Source of the DNA: Clostridiaceae bacterium | GTDB taxonomy: Bacteria > Bacillota > Clostridia > DSM-8532 | NCBI GenBank assembly: GCA_012521705.1 | Contig: JAAYLX010000042.1 | Location: 24,340 to 88,339 of the forward strand | Direction of reading: 5' to 3' | Length of the DNA stretch: 64,000 bases | Shown: positions 43,740 through 52,522 of the stretch, in pieces | Layout: each line of letters begins with the position of its first letter | Position numbering within the stretch: the first letter of the stretch is position 1 | Notes under the pieces: generated by a model | What the model saw: the letters and a program-made list of their open reading frames with translations, nothing else | Told to the model about the DNA's origin: nothing | The model's database searches: none | Program-made: the position numbers and the translations under genes

Positions 43740-45113
43740 ATGACCAAAGTACCTTACAAAATTTATTTATCGGAGAATGAGGTACCAAAATACTGGTACA
43801 ACATCAAGGCAGTTATGAAAAAGAAGCCTGAGCCCATGCTTGATCCTGGAACGTTGAAGCCTATTGAAAAAGACGCTCTGAAACAGATTCTTTGTTCTGA
43901 ACTGGTGGAGCAGGAGTTTAACACTACAGACAAGTATATAGAAATTCCTGAAGGAATACGTGAATTTTACAGAATGATAAGGCCATCTCCGCTCATAAGG
44001 GCGTATTGTCTGGAGAAACATCTTAATACCCCTGCAGAAATCTACTACAAGTTTGAAGGAACCAACACATCCGGTTCACACAAGCTGAATTCGGCTGCTG
44101 CTCAGGTATATTACGCCAAAGAACAGGGCCTGACGTCATTGACCACAGAAACCGGCGCGGGGCAGTGGGGAACTGCTTTGGCAATGGCTTGTGCATTTTA
44201 CGGAATTGACTTGACGGTATATATGGTTAAGGTCTCTGCCCAGCAGAAACCTTACAGAAAAGCGGTTATTGAAACTTATGGAGGCAAAGTTTACCCATCT
44301 CCTTCGGATACCACTGAAGCAGGAAGAAAGATACTTAAAGAAAACCCCAACACTACCGGTTCTTTGGGTTGCGCAATCTCAGAGGCAATTGAGGTGGCAC
44401 TGAAAAAAGAAAACTGCCGTTATGTGCTGGGAAGTGTTATGGACCACGTAATCCTGCATCAGACTATTATCGGCCAGGAAACCAAGGCTGCCTGCGAAAA
44501 ATATGGTATCCAACCCGATATTATAATCGGATGCTGCGGAGGAGGTTCCAACTTCGGTGGCCTGATTGCTCCGTTCATGGGTGAAAAAATCGAAGGGAAG
44601 AACAATATACAGTTTATCGGTGTGGAACCAGCGTCCTGTCCTTCTTTCACCAGGGGCAAATTTGCCTATGATTTCGGGGACACCGGAAAGACCACCCCGC
44701 TTATCAAAATGTATACTTTGGGTTCAGGCTATATACCTTCCCCGAACCATGCGGGAGGCCTGCGTTATCACGGCATAAGCCCGATACTGTCACAGCTCTA
44801 CCATGACGGATATTTTGAAGTAAGAACTGCTGAACAGACCAAAGTATTTGAAGCTGCCACCACTTTTGCAAGGTGCGAAGGAATTCTTCCGGCTCCCGAG
44901 TCATCCCATGCAATAAAAGTAGCCATGGATGAAGCCGTAAAATGCAGGGAAACAGGCGAGAAGAAAACAATCATCTTCGGTCTGTCTGGTACAGGATACT
45001 TCGACCTTTCAGCATACATGAGCTACAACGACGGGACAATGACCGATTACATCCCCACCGATGAAGATCTGGAAAAGGGATTTTCTTCAATACCCTCCCT
45101 TAATCTGACCTGA
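43740..45113 (+). CDS. trpB2: Tryptophan synthase beta chain, TrpB2 type
   Basis: PLP enzyme that joins indole and serine to tryptophan, 457 residues. It is longer than ordinary TrpB (about 400) and fits the TrpB2 type, which often acts without TrpA. PLP-Lys is in TSGSHKLNSAAAQVYYA (about residues 116-132), the phosphate-binding loop is CCGGGSNFGGL (about 262-272), and TETGAGQWGTALAMACA is the conserved COMM-region neighbour. There is no trpA or other trp gene beside it. Control by a Trp-specific T-box indicates a role in tryptophan supply, probably scavenging indole. ATG 43740 is preferred, 10 bp after AGAAAGG, over an ATG 9 bp upstream. Confidence 0.92.
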   Translation: MTKVPYKIYLSENEVPKYWYNIKAVMKKKPEPMLDPGTLKPIEKDALKQILCSELVEQEFNTTDKYIEIPEGIREFYRMIRPSPLIRAYCLEKHLNTPAEIYYKFEGTNTSGSHKLNSAAAQVYYAKEQGLTSLTTETGAGQWGTALAMACAFYGIDLTVYMVKVSAQQKPYRKAVIETYGGKVYPSPSDTTEAGRKILKENPNTTGSLGCAISEAIEVALKKENCRYVLGSVMDHVILHQTIIGQETKAACEKYGIQPDIIIGCCGGGSNFGGLIAPFMGEKIEGKNNIQFIGVEPASCPSFTRGKFAYDFGDTGKTTPLIKMYTLGSGYIPSPNHAGGLRYHGISPILSQLYHDGYFEVRTAEQTKVFEAATTFARCEGILPAPESSHAIKVAMDEAVKCRETGEKKTIIFGLSGTGYFDLSAYMSYNDGTMTDYIPTDEDLEKGFSSIPSLNLT

Positions 45114-45133
45114 TTTATGTTTAAATTAGACTA

Positions 45134-45162
45134 TTGACGAACAGGAAAGTATATTGTAAACT
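45134..45162 (+). promoter_or_regulatory. Promoter of the Met T-box/metNIQ transcript
   Basis: TTGACG at 45134-45139 and TAAACT at 45157-45162 with a 17-base spacer, just upstream of the T-box leader. Confidence 0.6.
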
Positions 45163-45164
45163 AA

Positions 45165-45456
45165 AACATAAATTAATATTCCCAAAGGCAATGAAGAGAA
45201 GAGTAGGCAATAAGGAACTGCACAGAGAGCCCGGCTGGTGGGAAAGGGCGAGGGAGAGATTGCTGAACATGGTCTCGGAGCTGCGCACCGACTGCATCTG
45301 ATGCACAGGCTGTGACGGGAGCGCCCGTGAAAGCGCAGGAGTATCGATTAATTTCTGTACTCGTCAAGGCTCATCTCCGTGAGGAATGGGCGAAACAAGG
45401 TGGTACCACGTAGTAGAACTTACGTCCTTGATGAATTTTCATCAAGGACTTTTTTG
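45165..45456 (+). ncRNA. T-box riboswitch, probable methionine specifier
   Basis: Leader RNA before metNIQ. The T-box core AAGGTGGTACCACG (45397-45410) is followed by a perfect terminator stem GTCCTTGATGA/TCATCAAGGAC (45424-45449) with TTTTTT. In the long first stem, TGAAC-ATG-GTCTCGG (about 45263-45278) has the layout of a specifier loop with codon ATG (45269-45271, Met), parallel to the Trp leader at 43.4 kb. This predicts that lack of charged methionine tRNA switches on methionine import. No SAM riboswitch motif is present. Confidence 0.85.
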
Positions 45457-45499
45457 TTGGTGTTCTGTTGGTTATGTGACTTTGAAAAGGAGCACGATT

Positions 45500-46516
45500 A
45501 TGAGTAACAATCCTATCATTAAAATTGAAGGTCTGAGCAAGACCTTCGGAAACGGAACAGGAGCTATTACCGCTCTGGATAATATCAACCTGTCCATTGA
45601 ACCGGGTGAAATATTCGGTATAATCGGGCTGTCCGGAGCCGGGAAAAGTACATTGGTAAGGTGCATGAACCTGTTGGAAAGGCCGACAACGGGAAGTGTA
45701 ATCTTTGACGGGACTGACATTACCGCTCTTTCAGACAGGGAACTCAGAAAAGTCCGGCAATCCATCGGTATGATATTCCAGGGCTTTAACCTGCTCATGC
45801 AGAGAAATGCCCTTGATAATGTCTGCTTCCCGCTGGAGCTTGCAGGGGTTCCCCGTAATGAAGCAAAAAAAAGAGCGAAAGAATTACTTTCCACAGTAGG
45901 ACTTGCTGACAGGGAAAAATCCTATCCCGCTCAGCTGTCAGGAGGAGAAAAACAGCGTGTGGCAATAGCCAGAGCGCTGGCCACCAATCCTAAGGTACTG
46001 TTGTGCGATGAAGCTACCAGTGCATTGGATCCCACAACTACCCAGTCTATCCTGTCCCTGCTCAAAGAGCTGAACCAGAAGATAGGCGTCACAATAATAA
46101 TCATTACCCACGAGATGAAGGTAATTGAGCAGATTTGTAATCGTGTTGCCATCATTGCCAACAGCCAGATTCAGGAGATTGGCCCGGTACAGGAAGTATT
46201 CCGCCACCCGAAAACCCAGGCAGCCAAAAAGCTCATATTTGCTAAGGAAGACTACACTGAAGAGTTCGTGGGCAAAGGCCGTTATCTTCGCCTTGTATTT
46301 GATGGCAGTCAGACAGACCGTCCTGTAATAGCCAATATGGTTATCAAATGCGGTACTGTTGTAAGTATTGTATATGCAAGAACCAAGATGATAAATGGAA
46401 AAATGTACGGACACATGTTGCTTGAACTTCCCGAGGAACAAGAGGGTGTAAATAAGATAAAGGCTTATCTTGACTCGGAAAACATCACCTACGAGGAGGA
46501 AGAATACAATGCTTAA
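45500..46516 (+). CDS. metN: Methionine ABC importer ATPase
   Basis: Cytoplasmic ATPase, 338 residues, for methionine uptake. Walker A GLSGAGKST (about residues 39-47), Q-loop IFQGFNLLMQRNALDN, signature LSGGEKQRVAIARAL (about 141-155), Walker B LLCDEATSALDPTTT and switch ITHEMKVIEQI. The C-terminal 90 residues (LVFDGSQTDRPVIANMVIKC to the end) form the NIL domain, which in MetN binds methionine and inhibits transport when the pool is full. ATG 45500 follows AAAGGAG. Controlled by the T-box above. It overlaps metI by 8 bp. Confidence 0.95.
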   Translation: MSNNPIIKIEGLSKTFGNGTGAITALDNINLSIEPGEIFGIIGLSGAGKSTLVRCMNLLERPTTGSVIFDGTDITALSDRELRKVRQSIGMIFQGFNLLMQRNALDNVCFPLELAGVPRNEAKKRAKELLSTVGLADREKSYPAQLSGGEKQRVAIARALATNPKVLLCDEATSALDPTTTQSILSLLKELNQKIGVTIIIITHEMKVIEQICNRVAIIANSQIQEIGPVQEVFRHPKTQAAKKLIFAKEDYTEEFVGKGRYLRLVFDGSQTDRPVIANMVIKCGTVVSIVYARTKMINGKMYGHMLLELPEEQEGVNKIKAYLDSENITYEEEEYNA

Positions 46517-47195
46517 TGAAATCATTAAAGAAATATTCAGCGCACAAATGCTTTCATTAGTGTGGCAGGGACTCCTCGAAACTTTGTACATGTCACTGAT
46601 TTCTACCGCGGTTGCTTATGTAATAGGACTTCCTGTGGGCATGCTTCTGGTAGTTACGGACAAGGACGGAGTAAAACCAAATCCGGCTGTTAATACGACA
46701 GTGGGCAGTATAGTGAATTTCTTCCGCTCAGTTCCTTTCCTCATTCTGATGGTAGCAGTAATGCCGCTGTCACGTCTGATAGTAGGAACAACCATTGGTG
46801 CAAAAGCAACAATTGTGTCACTGGTTATTGCATCGGCTCCCTATGTCGCAAGAATGGTGGAGAGCTCAGCAAAGGAGGTAGATCGGGGCGTTATTGAAGC
46901 GTCCCTGTCAATGGGCGCGTCCACCATGCAAATCGTCCGTAAGGTAATACTCCCCGAAGCGAAACCTTCACTCATCTATGGCGCGGCAATATCAAGCACA
47001 ACCATCCTTGGCTATACTGCCATGGCAGGCGCCGTCGGAGGAGGCGGGCTCGGAGCGATAGCCATAAACTACGGTTATCACAGAAAAGAGACAGTAATTA
47101 TGTGGCTGATGGTTTTTATCCTGGTTCTGATAGTTCAGGTATTCCAGATGATAGGAAGCTTTTTGGCCAAGAAGAACGACAAACGAATCAGATAA
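46509..47195 (+). CDS. metI: Methionine ABC importer permease
   Basis: Membrane subunit of the methionine importer, 228 residues, with five predicted helices. The EAA loop, which contacts MetN, is EASLSMGASTMQIVRKVILP (about residues 137-156). FFRSVPFLILMVAVMPLSRL and ISSTTILGYTAMAGAVGGGG are typical MetI stretches. ATG 46509 lies inside the end of metN, with GAGGAGGAAG as ribosome binding site, so translation is coupled. Confidence 0.95.
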   Translation: MLNEIIKEIFSAQMLSLVWQGLLETLYMSLISTAVAYVIGLPVGMLLVVTDKDGVKPNPAVNTTVGSIVNFFRSVPFLILMVAVMPLSRLIVGTTIGAKATIVSLVIASAPYVARMVESSAKEVDRGVIEASLSMGASTMQIVRKVILPEAKPSLIYGAAISSTTILGYTAMAGAVGGGGLGAIAINYGYHRKETVIMWLMVFILVLIVQVFQMIGSFLAKKNDKRIR

Positions 47196-47274
47196 ATACT
47201 TAATTTAAAATAAGCAGATGCTTATTTGTTCCAGTATAAATATCAAAAAAGAATATAATGGGAGGAGACTTTTT

Positions 47275-48153
47275 ATGAAGAAAATATTAAAGGTATTTCT
47301 TATTGTGACTTTAATCGCAGCGATTTTCTCAGGTTGCTCCGGCAATCAGGCAAAAACAAACACACAGAATACTGCTGAACCTCAGAACACTGCTACTGGA
47401 ACTCCTGACAATGCAACTGAAAAAACAACTTTGGTAGTAGGAGCAAGTGTTACTCCTCACGCTGAAATTCTGCAAGTTGCAAAGGAAATTCTGGCTGAAA
47501 AAGGTATTGACCTTAAAATTGTAGAATTCACAGACTATGTTCAGCCCAACCTGAACGTTGAAAGCGGAGAACTTGATGCAAACTACTTCCAGCACCAGCC
47601 TTACCTTGATCAGTTCAACCTTGACCACAAAACCAATATTGTTTCTGTAGGCGCTATTCATTATGAACCATTTGGAATCTACCCCGGAAAGACAGATTCT
47701 CTTGATAAATTGGCAGACGGCGCAACAATTACAGTGCCCAACGACGGTACAAATGAGGCCCGCGCTCTGTTCCTTCTGCAGGATCTGGGACTTATTAAAT
47801 TAAGAGATGGCATTGACTTTACAGCAACAATACTTGATATTGAAGAAAATCCGAAGAACCTTAAGATAGTTGAGCTTGAAGCAGCCCAGCTCACATTGTC
47901 TCTGCAGGATGTAGATATGGCTGTTATTAACGGAAACTATGCTATTCAGGCAGGACTTAATGCGAAAACTGACGCTCTTGCGATCGAGGCAAAAGAATCT
48001 GAAGCTGCTCAGACCTATGCCAATATTGTATGCGTAAAGAAAGGCAATGAAAATAACCCTGCTGTACAGGAACTTCTCAATACTCTTAAGAGCGATAAAG
48101 TAAAGAAATTTATTGAAGACACCTATGAAGGAGCCGTTGTACCCATTTTCTGA
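47275..48153 (+). CDS. metQ: Methionine-binding lipoprotein
   Basis: Lipid-anchored extracellular binding protein, 292 residues, of the NlpA/MetQ family. The signal peptide ends at lipobox FSGC (about residues 16-19), followed by a Thr/Asn-rich spacer. The mature part begins LVVGASVTPHAEILQVAKEI, then VEFTDYVQPNLNVESGELDA, NYFQHQPYLDQFN, ITVPNDGTNEARALFLLQDL and AVINGNYAIQAGL, all characteristic of MetQ. ATG 47275 follows GGGAGGAG. Last gene of the T-box controlled operon, followed by a terminator. Confidence 0.95.
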   Translation: MKKILKVFLIVTLIAAIFSGCSGNQAKTNTQNTAEPQNTATGTPDNATEKTTLVVGASVTPHAEILQVAKEILAEKGIDLKIVEFTDYVQPNLNVESGELDANYFQHQPYLDQFNLDHKTNIVSVGAIHYEPFGIYPGKTDSLDKLADGATITVPNDGTNEARALFLLQDLGLIKLRDGIDFTATILDIEENPKNLKIVELEAAQLTLSLQDVDMAVINGNYAIQAGLNAKTDALAIEAKESEAAQTYANIVCVKKGNENNPAVQELLNTLKSDKVKKFIEDTYEGAVVPIF

Positions 48154-48199
48154 TTCGATTGAAATAAAAAGATTATAATTAAGGCCCTGTGAACTGTAA

Positions 48200-48237
48200 A
48201 AACGCACACTGTCATTCAGGCAGACGTGCGTTTTTTG
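48200..48237 (+). terminator. Terminator of the metNIQ operon
   Basis: Arms AAACGCAC (48200-48207) and GTGCGTTT (48226-48233) around an 18-base loop, with a run of T at the end. Confidence 0.75.
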
Positions 48238-48325
48238 TTCTTTACAGATACGGACTTGATTTATAATATATTTGTGTTTAAATAATATTGGAATCATTAT
48301 AACAGGCAATACAAAGGAGTTGTTT

Positions 48326-49081
48326 ATGCAACTTGTATTATTGACAGCCCTGGGAGTGGGCGGCGCAACAGTGCTTGGCGCGCTTATTGGTTTTTTGTTC
48401 AAGAAGGTACCTCATCAATATAATGATATTATTCTGGGATTTGCGGCTGGGGTAATGCTTGCGGCTGCAGTTCTGGGACTCATTGTGCCCTCGGTTGAAT
48501 ACGGGGGTGAACACGGGGTTCTGATTACCGTTGTGGGGATTATTTGCGGCGCAATGTTTCTCAACTTTCTTGACCGTTTTGTTCCACATCTTCATAATTT
48601 GGCAGGCATTGATAGTGAACAGCATTCCCAGTCAATGGATCAGATAAACAAGATACTGCTTTTTGTAACGGCCATAGGGATACATAACCTGCCGGAAGGT
48701 ATAGCTGCAGGTGTAAGTTTCGGTACCGATAATCTGAGTGACGCTATTACAGTATGTGTCGGTATTGCTCTTCAGAATATCCCTGAAGGTATGATAATAA
48801 TTGCGCCCATGCTTGCGGCAGGAATAAGCAAAAAGAGGACTTTCCTTCTGGCTCTTTCAACGGGGTTCGTGGAAGTTATAGGCACACTCTTCGGGTACTT
48901 TGCAATTACAATTGCGTCATTTATCCTTCCCTTTGCGCTTGCGTTTGCAGGGGGAACAATGCTTTATGTAATAAGTGATGAAATGATACCCGAGACCCAC
49001 AGCCATGGCTATGAAAGAGGCGCCACCTATTCACTGCTGATTGGTTTTTGCGTTATGCTATTGTTTGACTTCTACATATAG
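48326..49081 (+). CDS. ZIP family metal transporter (ZupT/GufA-like)
   Basis: Integral membrane importer of divalent metal, probably zinc, 251 residues, with eight predicted helices. The two metal-site helices are clear: GIHNLPEGIAAGVSFG (about residues 118-133, H-N-x-P-E-G) and ALQNIPEGMIIIAPML (about 149-164). The loop with HSQSMDQ after HLHNLAGID carries the usual His residues, and EMIPETHSHG is the conserved C-terminal piece. ATG 48326 follows AAAGGAG. Monocistronic, between two terminators. No Zur-type operator was recognised. Confidence 0.92.
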   Translation: MQLVLLTALGVGGATVLGALIGFLFKKVPHQYNDIILGFAAGVMLAAAVLGLIVPSVEYGGEHGVLITVVGIICGAMFLNFLDRFVPHLHNLAGIDSEQHSQSMDQINKILLFVTAIGIHNLPEGIAAGVSFGTDNLSDAITVCVGIALQNIPEGMIIIAPMLAAGISKKRTFLLALSTGFVEVIGTLFGYFAITIASFILPFALAFAGGTMLYVISDEMIPETHSHGYERGATYSLLIGFCVMLLFDFYI

Positions 49082-49141
49082 TTTAAGGTGATGCTGATAG
49101 TCTCTGTAATTATATCTTATTCTTCAATAATTGACAGACTG

Positions 49142-49172
49142 AAAGGTCCCTTTTGAGGGCCTTTTTATTTTG
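49142..49172 (+). terminator. Terminator of the ZIP transporter gene
   Basis: Arms AAAGGTCCC and GGGCCTTT around TTTTGA, followed by TTATTTTG. Confidence 0.7.
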
Positions 49173-49306
49173 TCAAAATGATGCGTTACAGATAGATAGC
49201 GAGTGCATAAATCTCTTTTATAGTTCATGTGGCGGGCACAATATTTGTCTTAATTATTAGCATGGGCGGGGACATAATAATAACATTGATGCGAATGGAG
49301 GAAAGA

Positions 49307-50302
49307 ATGAATCCCGATATTGTTTTTTATGAACCTGCCGCACTTAATTATATACTTGGACAGAAGCTTAAGGAGAAGTTTAAGGACCTTGATTGGGTCC
49401 CCATTGAAAACCACAATAATATTGAACAGTTGCGCACAAATCCCAATACAGAGTTTGCCAGAATGAAAAGGCACCTCATTATCGGAGTCAGAAAATCCCT
49501 GAAATATACCCCCAACCACAAGGTGTCCGACTTTCTGGTTCCATATACCTCTTCAGGGTGCAGTGCAATGTGCCTATATTGTTATCTGGTATGCAATTAT
49601 AATAAGTGTTCTTATTTAAGGCTGTTTGTAAACCGGGAGCAAATGATGGCAAAGCTTATTAAGACAGCCGAAGATTCAGATAGAGAGCTGGTTTTTGAAA
49701 TAGGCAGCAACAGTGATCTGGTTCTTGAGAATACTTTGACCGGAAATCTGGAATGGACAATAGAGAACTTCAACAGGAGCAAAAAAGGCTTACTTACATT
49801 TCCCACCAAATTTCATATGATTGATACCCTGCTGCCACTGGACCATAAAGGCAAAATTATCATGAGAATGAGTGTTAATCCTGAAATGATTATAAGACAT
49901 GTGGAATTTGGAACTTCAGGATTGAAGGACAGAATTAATGCCATGAACAAAATGGCAGAAGCTGGTTACAAAGTTGGTATGCTGATTGCTCCGGTTATTT
50001 TTGTTGAAAACTGGATGGAGCTTTATTCAGAATTAATAGATCAGTTGGCTGATGAATTGACCGAAAGGGTAAAAAAGCAGCTCTTTATAGAAATCATATT
50101 TATGACATACAGTTATGTACATTGTGCAATCAACAAAGAAGCCTTCCCCAATGCTGTAAACCTGTATGATAAATCTATGATGACAGGAAGAGGGAGGGGT
50201 AAATACTGGTACAGGGAGGAACTCCGCGCTAAAGGTGAGGAGTTCCTCAGAAATAAGTTGTCAGAGAAATTAAGCGGAATTCCAATTATTTACGTTGTAT
50301 AG
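49307..50302 (+). CDS. splB: Spore photoproduct lyase-like radical SAM protein
   Basis: Radical SAM enzyme, 331 residues, similar in length and pattern to SplB, which reverts the thymine dimer (spore photoproduct) in germinating spores. The [4Fe-4S] ligands are Cys85, Cys89 and Cys92 in SSGCSAMCLYC, followed by YLVCNYNKCSYLRLFVNREQ. The stretch VFEIGSNSDLV (129-139) aligns with VFEAxCTSDIV of Bacillus SplB, and the catalytic hydrogen-donor Cys (Cys141 there) seems to be Ser134 here. Either another Cys (Cys96 or Cys101) replaces it or the protein has another role. ATG 49307 follows GGAGG; upstream in-frame codons lack a site. The family assignment is good, the SP lyase activity is open. Confidence 0.8.
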   Translation: MNPDIVFYEPAALNYILGQKLKEKFKDLDWVPIENHNNIEQLRTNPNTEFARMKRHLIIGVRKSLKYTPNHKVSDFLVPYTSSGCSAMCLYCYLVCNYNKCSYLRLFVNREQMMAKLIKTAEDSDRELVFEIGSNSDLVLENTLTGNLEWTIENFNRSKKGLLTFPTKFHMIDTLLPLDHKGKIIMRMSVNPEMIIRHVEFGTSGLKDRINAMNKMAEAGYKVGMLIAPVIFVENWMELYSELIDQLADELTERVKKQLFIEIIFMTYSYVHCAINKEAFPNAVNLYDKSMMTGRGRGKYWYREELRAKGEEFLRNKLSEKLSGIPIIYVV

Positions 50303-50340
50303 ATTTTGCTGTTGAAGCTCCACAGTATCAACCATGGATT

Positions 50341-52131
50341 TTACCTCTTAAGTCCAATAAGAAAGTGTATGTCCGAATTATAACTTTCAAAATCAGTTGA
50401 CTTTTCAATATTAAGGCTTTGAATAATTATTGCAATCTCAGCAGATTCATTCTCTCTGACAAATGTGGCCTCCTTTAGAGTCAGTGTGAACTTTTCATCA
50501 GAATACTCCAGAAACTTGTCAAGTATTTCTGTCAATTCAAAGGCCAATAACTCTGTATTGTTCTCATCAGTGAGAATTATATGACAATTTCCATCAGATA
50601 TCTTTTTGCTCAAAGTCAGTGTCTTGCCACCTTTTTTCATGACAGCAATATTCTCTGCCAAAGGTTCTTCGCCAATGATACTTATCTGGCTTGTGACAAG
50701 ATAATCATATCCGGAAACATCTATCGGGTTGCCATAGTTAAGCCTCAGAGAAACATATTTGATTTCACCCGGTTTGGAGTAATCATCAAAGCCGAAAACC
50801 CTGCCAAAGTCGTAATAGTAATTAAAATCTCCCGGAAGCCAGGAAATTTTGTCTGTGTAGCCCATGTGCCACAGATAGGAGGTAAGCTTCCGGATTTTAT
50901 CTTTATCTTCCTCTCTAAGGTCACTCTTTGGCTTGACTTCGTTTTGTTCAAGCATGTTGTTCTTTTCAAGAATATTTTCAAGAAGGGCAATCTGGCTCAT
51001 TCGGCTTACAGTAAAAGCGTCTACCGGAGGTACGATGGAGATTAAGGAAAAAACAATAATCAATATTGCAATTATTCCGTTTTTCCGCAAAGACACAGTG
51101 CTCAGAATAATACCTGAGAGGCATGCAAATATGCCGTAGAGTATTACGAAATAACGGTTGTGAGTTAAACCGGTGTCAGTTATCTTCAATACCGAAGCTA
51201 TAATCTGGAACAGTACAATTGGTGTAAGAATCTTGGGCATAATTTTGCGGAAGATGACAGCAAATCTGTTATTGAGCTTGCTTACCAGTATATAGACAAG
51301 AATGACTACCACTGAATATGTGATAATCATTGGTTCCAGGAGATTGTCAGCCCAAAAGTCCCCGCTTAAATTCAGCACGATATATAGAATCAGTATTATT
51401 GTAAATACGGAAGTCAACGGGATAATAATGTATGAAAGAAGAATTTCCAGGAATCTTGGGCATTCGGAAAGCCTGATTACCTGGCTTTCTTTCCCCGCCT
51501 TTTCAGTCGGGGAGTCATTAATATCTCGTTTTCCCGGGTAAACAGGTATAAGTGATAAAAAATACATGGGTGCAAATACTATAAAAATTATATTTGCAGT
51601 ATGGGAATAGCTGTCGGAATGTACTTTAAATAAAAGCCTGTCAACGGCGGTTATTATTATGCTCATTCCGGAAAACAAAATCAGTGAATAGAACAGAGAT
51701 ATAAAGAATGACTTAAATGCAATCAGAAAACTGTCATTGAATGTGGTTTCACTTTTTATTGACGGAATCCAGATAAAAGCTATAAAAAGGGCAAAAAGAG
51801 CAATAAATGTCTTTGCAGTAATCTCTGTGCTTGATTCAGGTGTTGGTCTCACAATCAAATAATAACCAAAGGTCAAAAGACCTGCCCCAACCATTAAAGT
51901 GAGCCGGGATATTGCTTTTTCACAGAACCTTTCGTAAACAACCTGCATGACAATTCCCCATAATGCTCCAACAAGAAATGTGAACAGATAGTTGAAATGC
52001 TCTTTGTCTGAAGCTATTGATACAGCATTTACTGCGGCTGCTGCGACCAATAACATGGAGGTAAAGGGGAAACGAAGGACAGTAATGCTTAAACCTCTGA
52101 TTAAATTATGGAATCTGTTACTTTTATTCAC
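50341..52131 (-). CDS. DUF4153 polytopic membrane protein
   Basis: Membrane protein of 596 residues. The first 380 residues hold about 11 to 12 hydrophobic helices (starting LRFPFTSMLLVAAAAVNAVS), followed by a soluble, mainly charged C-terminal domain of about 200 residues (from LLENILEKNNMLEQNEVKPK). The N-terminal opening with F-P-x-T/S and the pattern of helices match the DUF4153 family, whose function is not established. Minus strand, convergent with the SplB-like gene (38 bp apart). No operon partner. The ATG is preceded by AAGGATGAAAATGTG on the minus strand. Confidence 0.75.
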   Translation of the reverse strand: MNKSNRFHNLIRGLSITVLRFPFTSMLLVAAAAVNAVSIASDKEHFNYLFTFLVGALWGIVMQVVYERFCEKAISRLTLMVGAGLLTFGYYLIVRPTPESSTEITAKTFIALFALFIAFIWIPSIKSETTFNDSFLIAFKSFFISLFYSLILFSGMSIIITAVDRLLFKVHSDSYSHTANIIFIVFAPMYFLSLIPVYPGKRDINDSPTEKAGKESQVIRLSECPRFLEILLSYIIIPLTSVFTIILILYIVLNLSGDFWADNLLEPMIITYSVVVILVYILVSKLNNRFAVIFRKIMPKILTPIVLFQIIASVLKITDTGLTHNRYFVILYGIFACLSGIILSTVSLRKNGIIAILIIVFSLISIVPPVDAFTVSRMSQIALLENILEKNNMLEQNEVKPKSDLREEDKDKIRKLTSYLWHMGYTDKISWLPGDFNYYYDFGRVFGFDDYSKPGEIKYVSLRLNYGNPIDVSGYDYLVTSQISIIGEEPLAENIAVMKKGGKTLTLSKKISDGNCHIILTDENNTELLAFELTEILDKFLEYSDEKFTLTLKEATFVRENESAEIAIIIQSLNIEKSTDFESYNSDIHFLIGLKR

Positions 52132-52358
52132 ATTTTCATCCTTTCATGGCTACATAATATACTAATTTATATTTTCTATTCTGCCCAGTTTTCATATATA
52201 CATAAAATTGCCTTATTATCCTGCGTAAAATAACTTGATACCACATATTCACATTTCCGAAGCAGAGGATTTTAATATTTGTAAACGTGTACAAAATTGA
52301 GCCCTTATTTTGTGCAAAATTGTCATATCACCTAGTAGCAATATCGTTGAAACGATGT

Positions 52359-52419
52359 TATAATCAAGATGAAGCTAATTGTTAAATATTTAACGTTAAA
52401 TTTTTAACGTTATTAACAA
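52359..52419. promoter_or_regulatory. adhE promoter region with overlapping Rex-like operators
   Basis: A perfect TATAAT -10 box (52359-52364) is followed by a dense set of TTAAC half-sites: TTGTTAA-ATAT-TTAACGT (52379-52396), CGTTAA-ATTT-TTAACG (52394-52409, a perfect 16-bp palindrome) and TTAACAA near 52413-52419. Another TTAACAA lies at about 52468. The form TTGTTAANNNNTTAACAA is the clostridial binding site of the NADH-sensing repressor Rex, known to control adhE in several clostridia. The rest of the 391-bp gap, which has divergent promoters for the DUF4153 gene, shows no other clear feature. Confidence 0.65.
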
Positions 52420-52522
52420 TTAAGCAGGACCCCCAAAAATTTTTTTAGAGAATAATGTTATTTTTTTAACAAATTGCGTGCATGAATGTCTTGCTTGGCA
52501 GACACCAGAAGGAGTGAACGAT

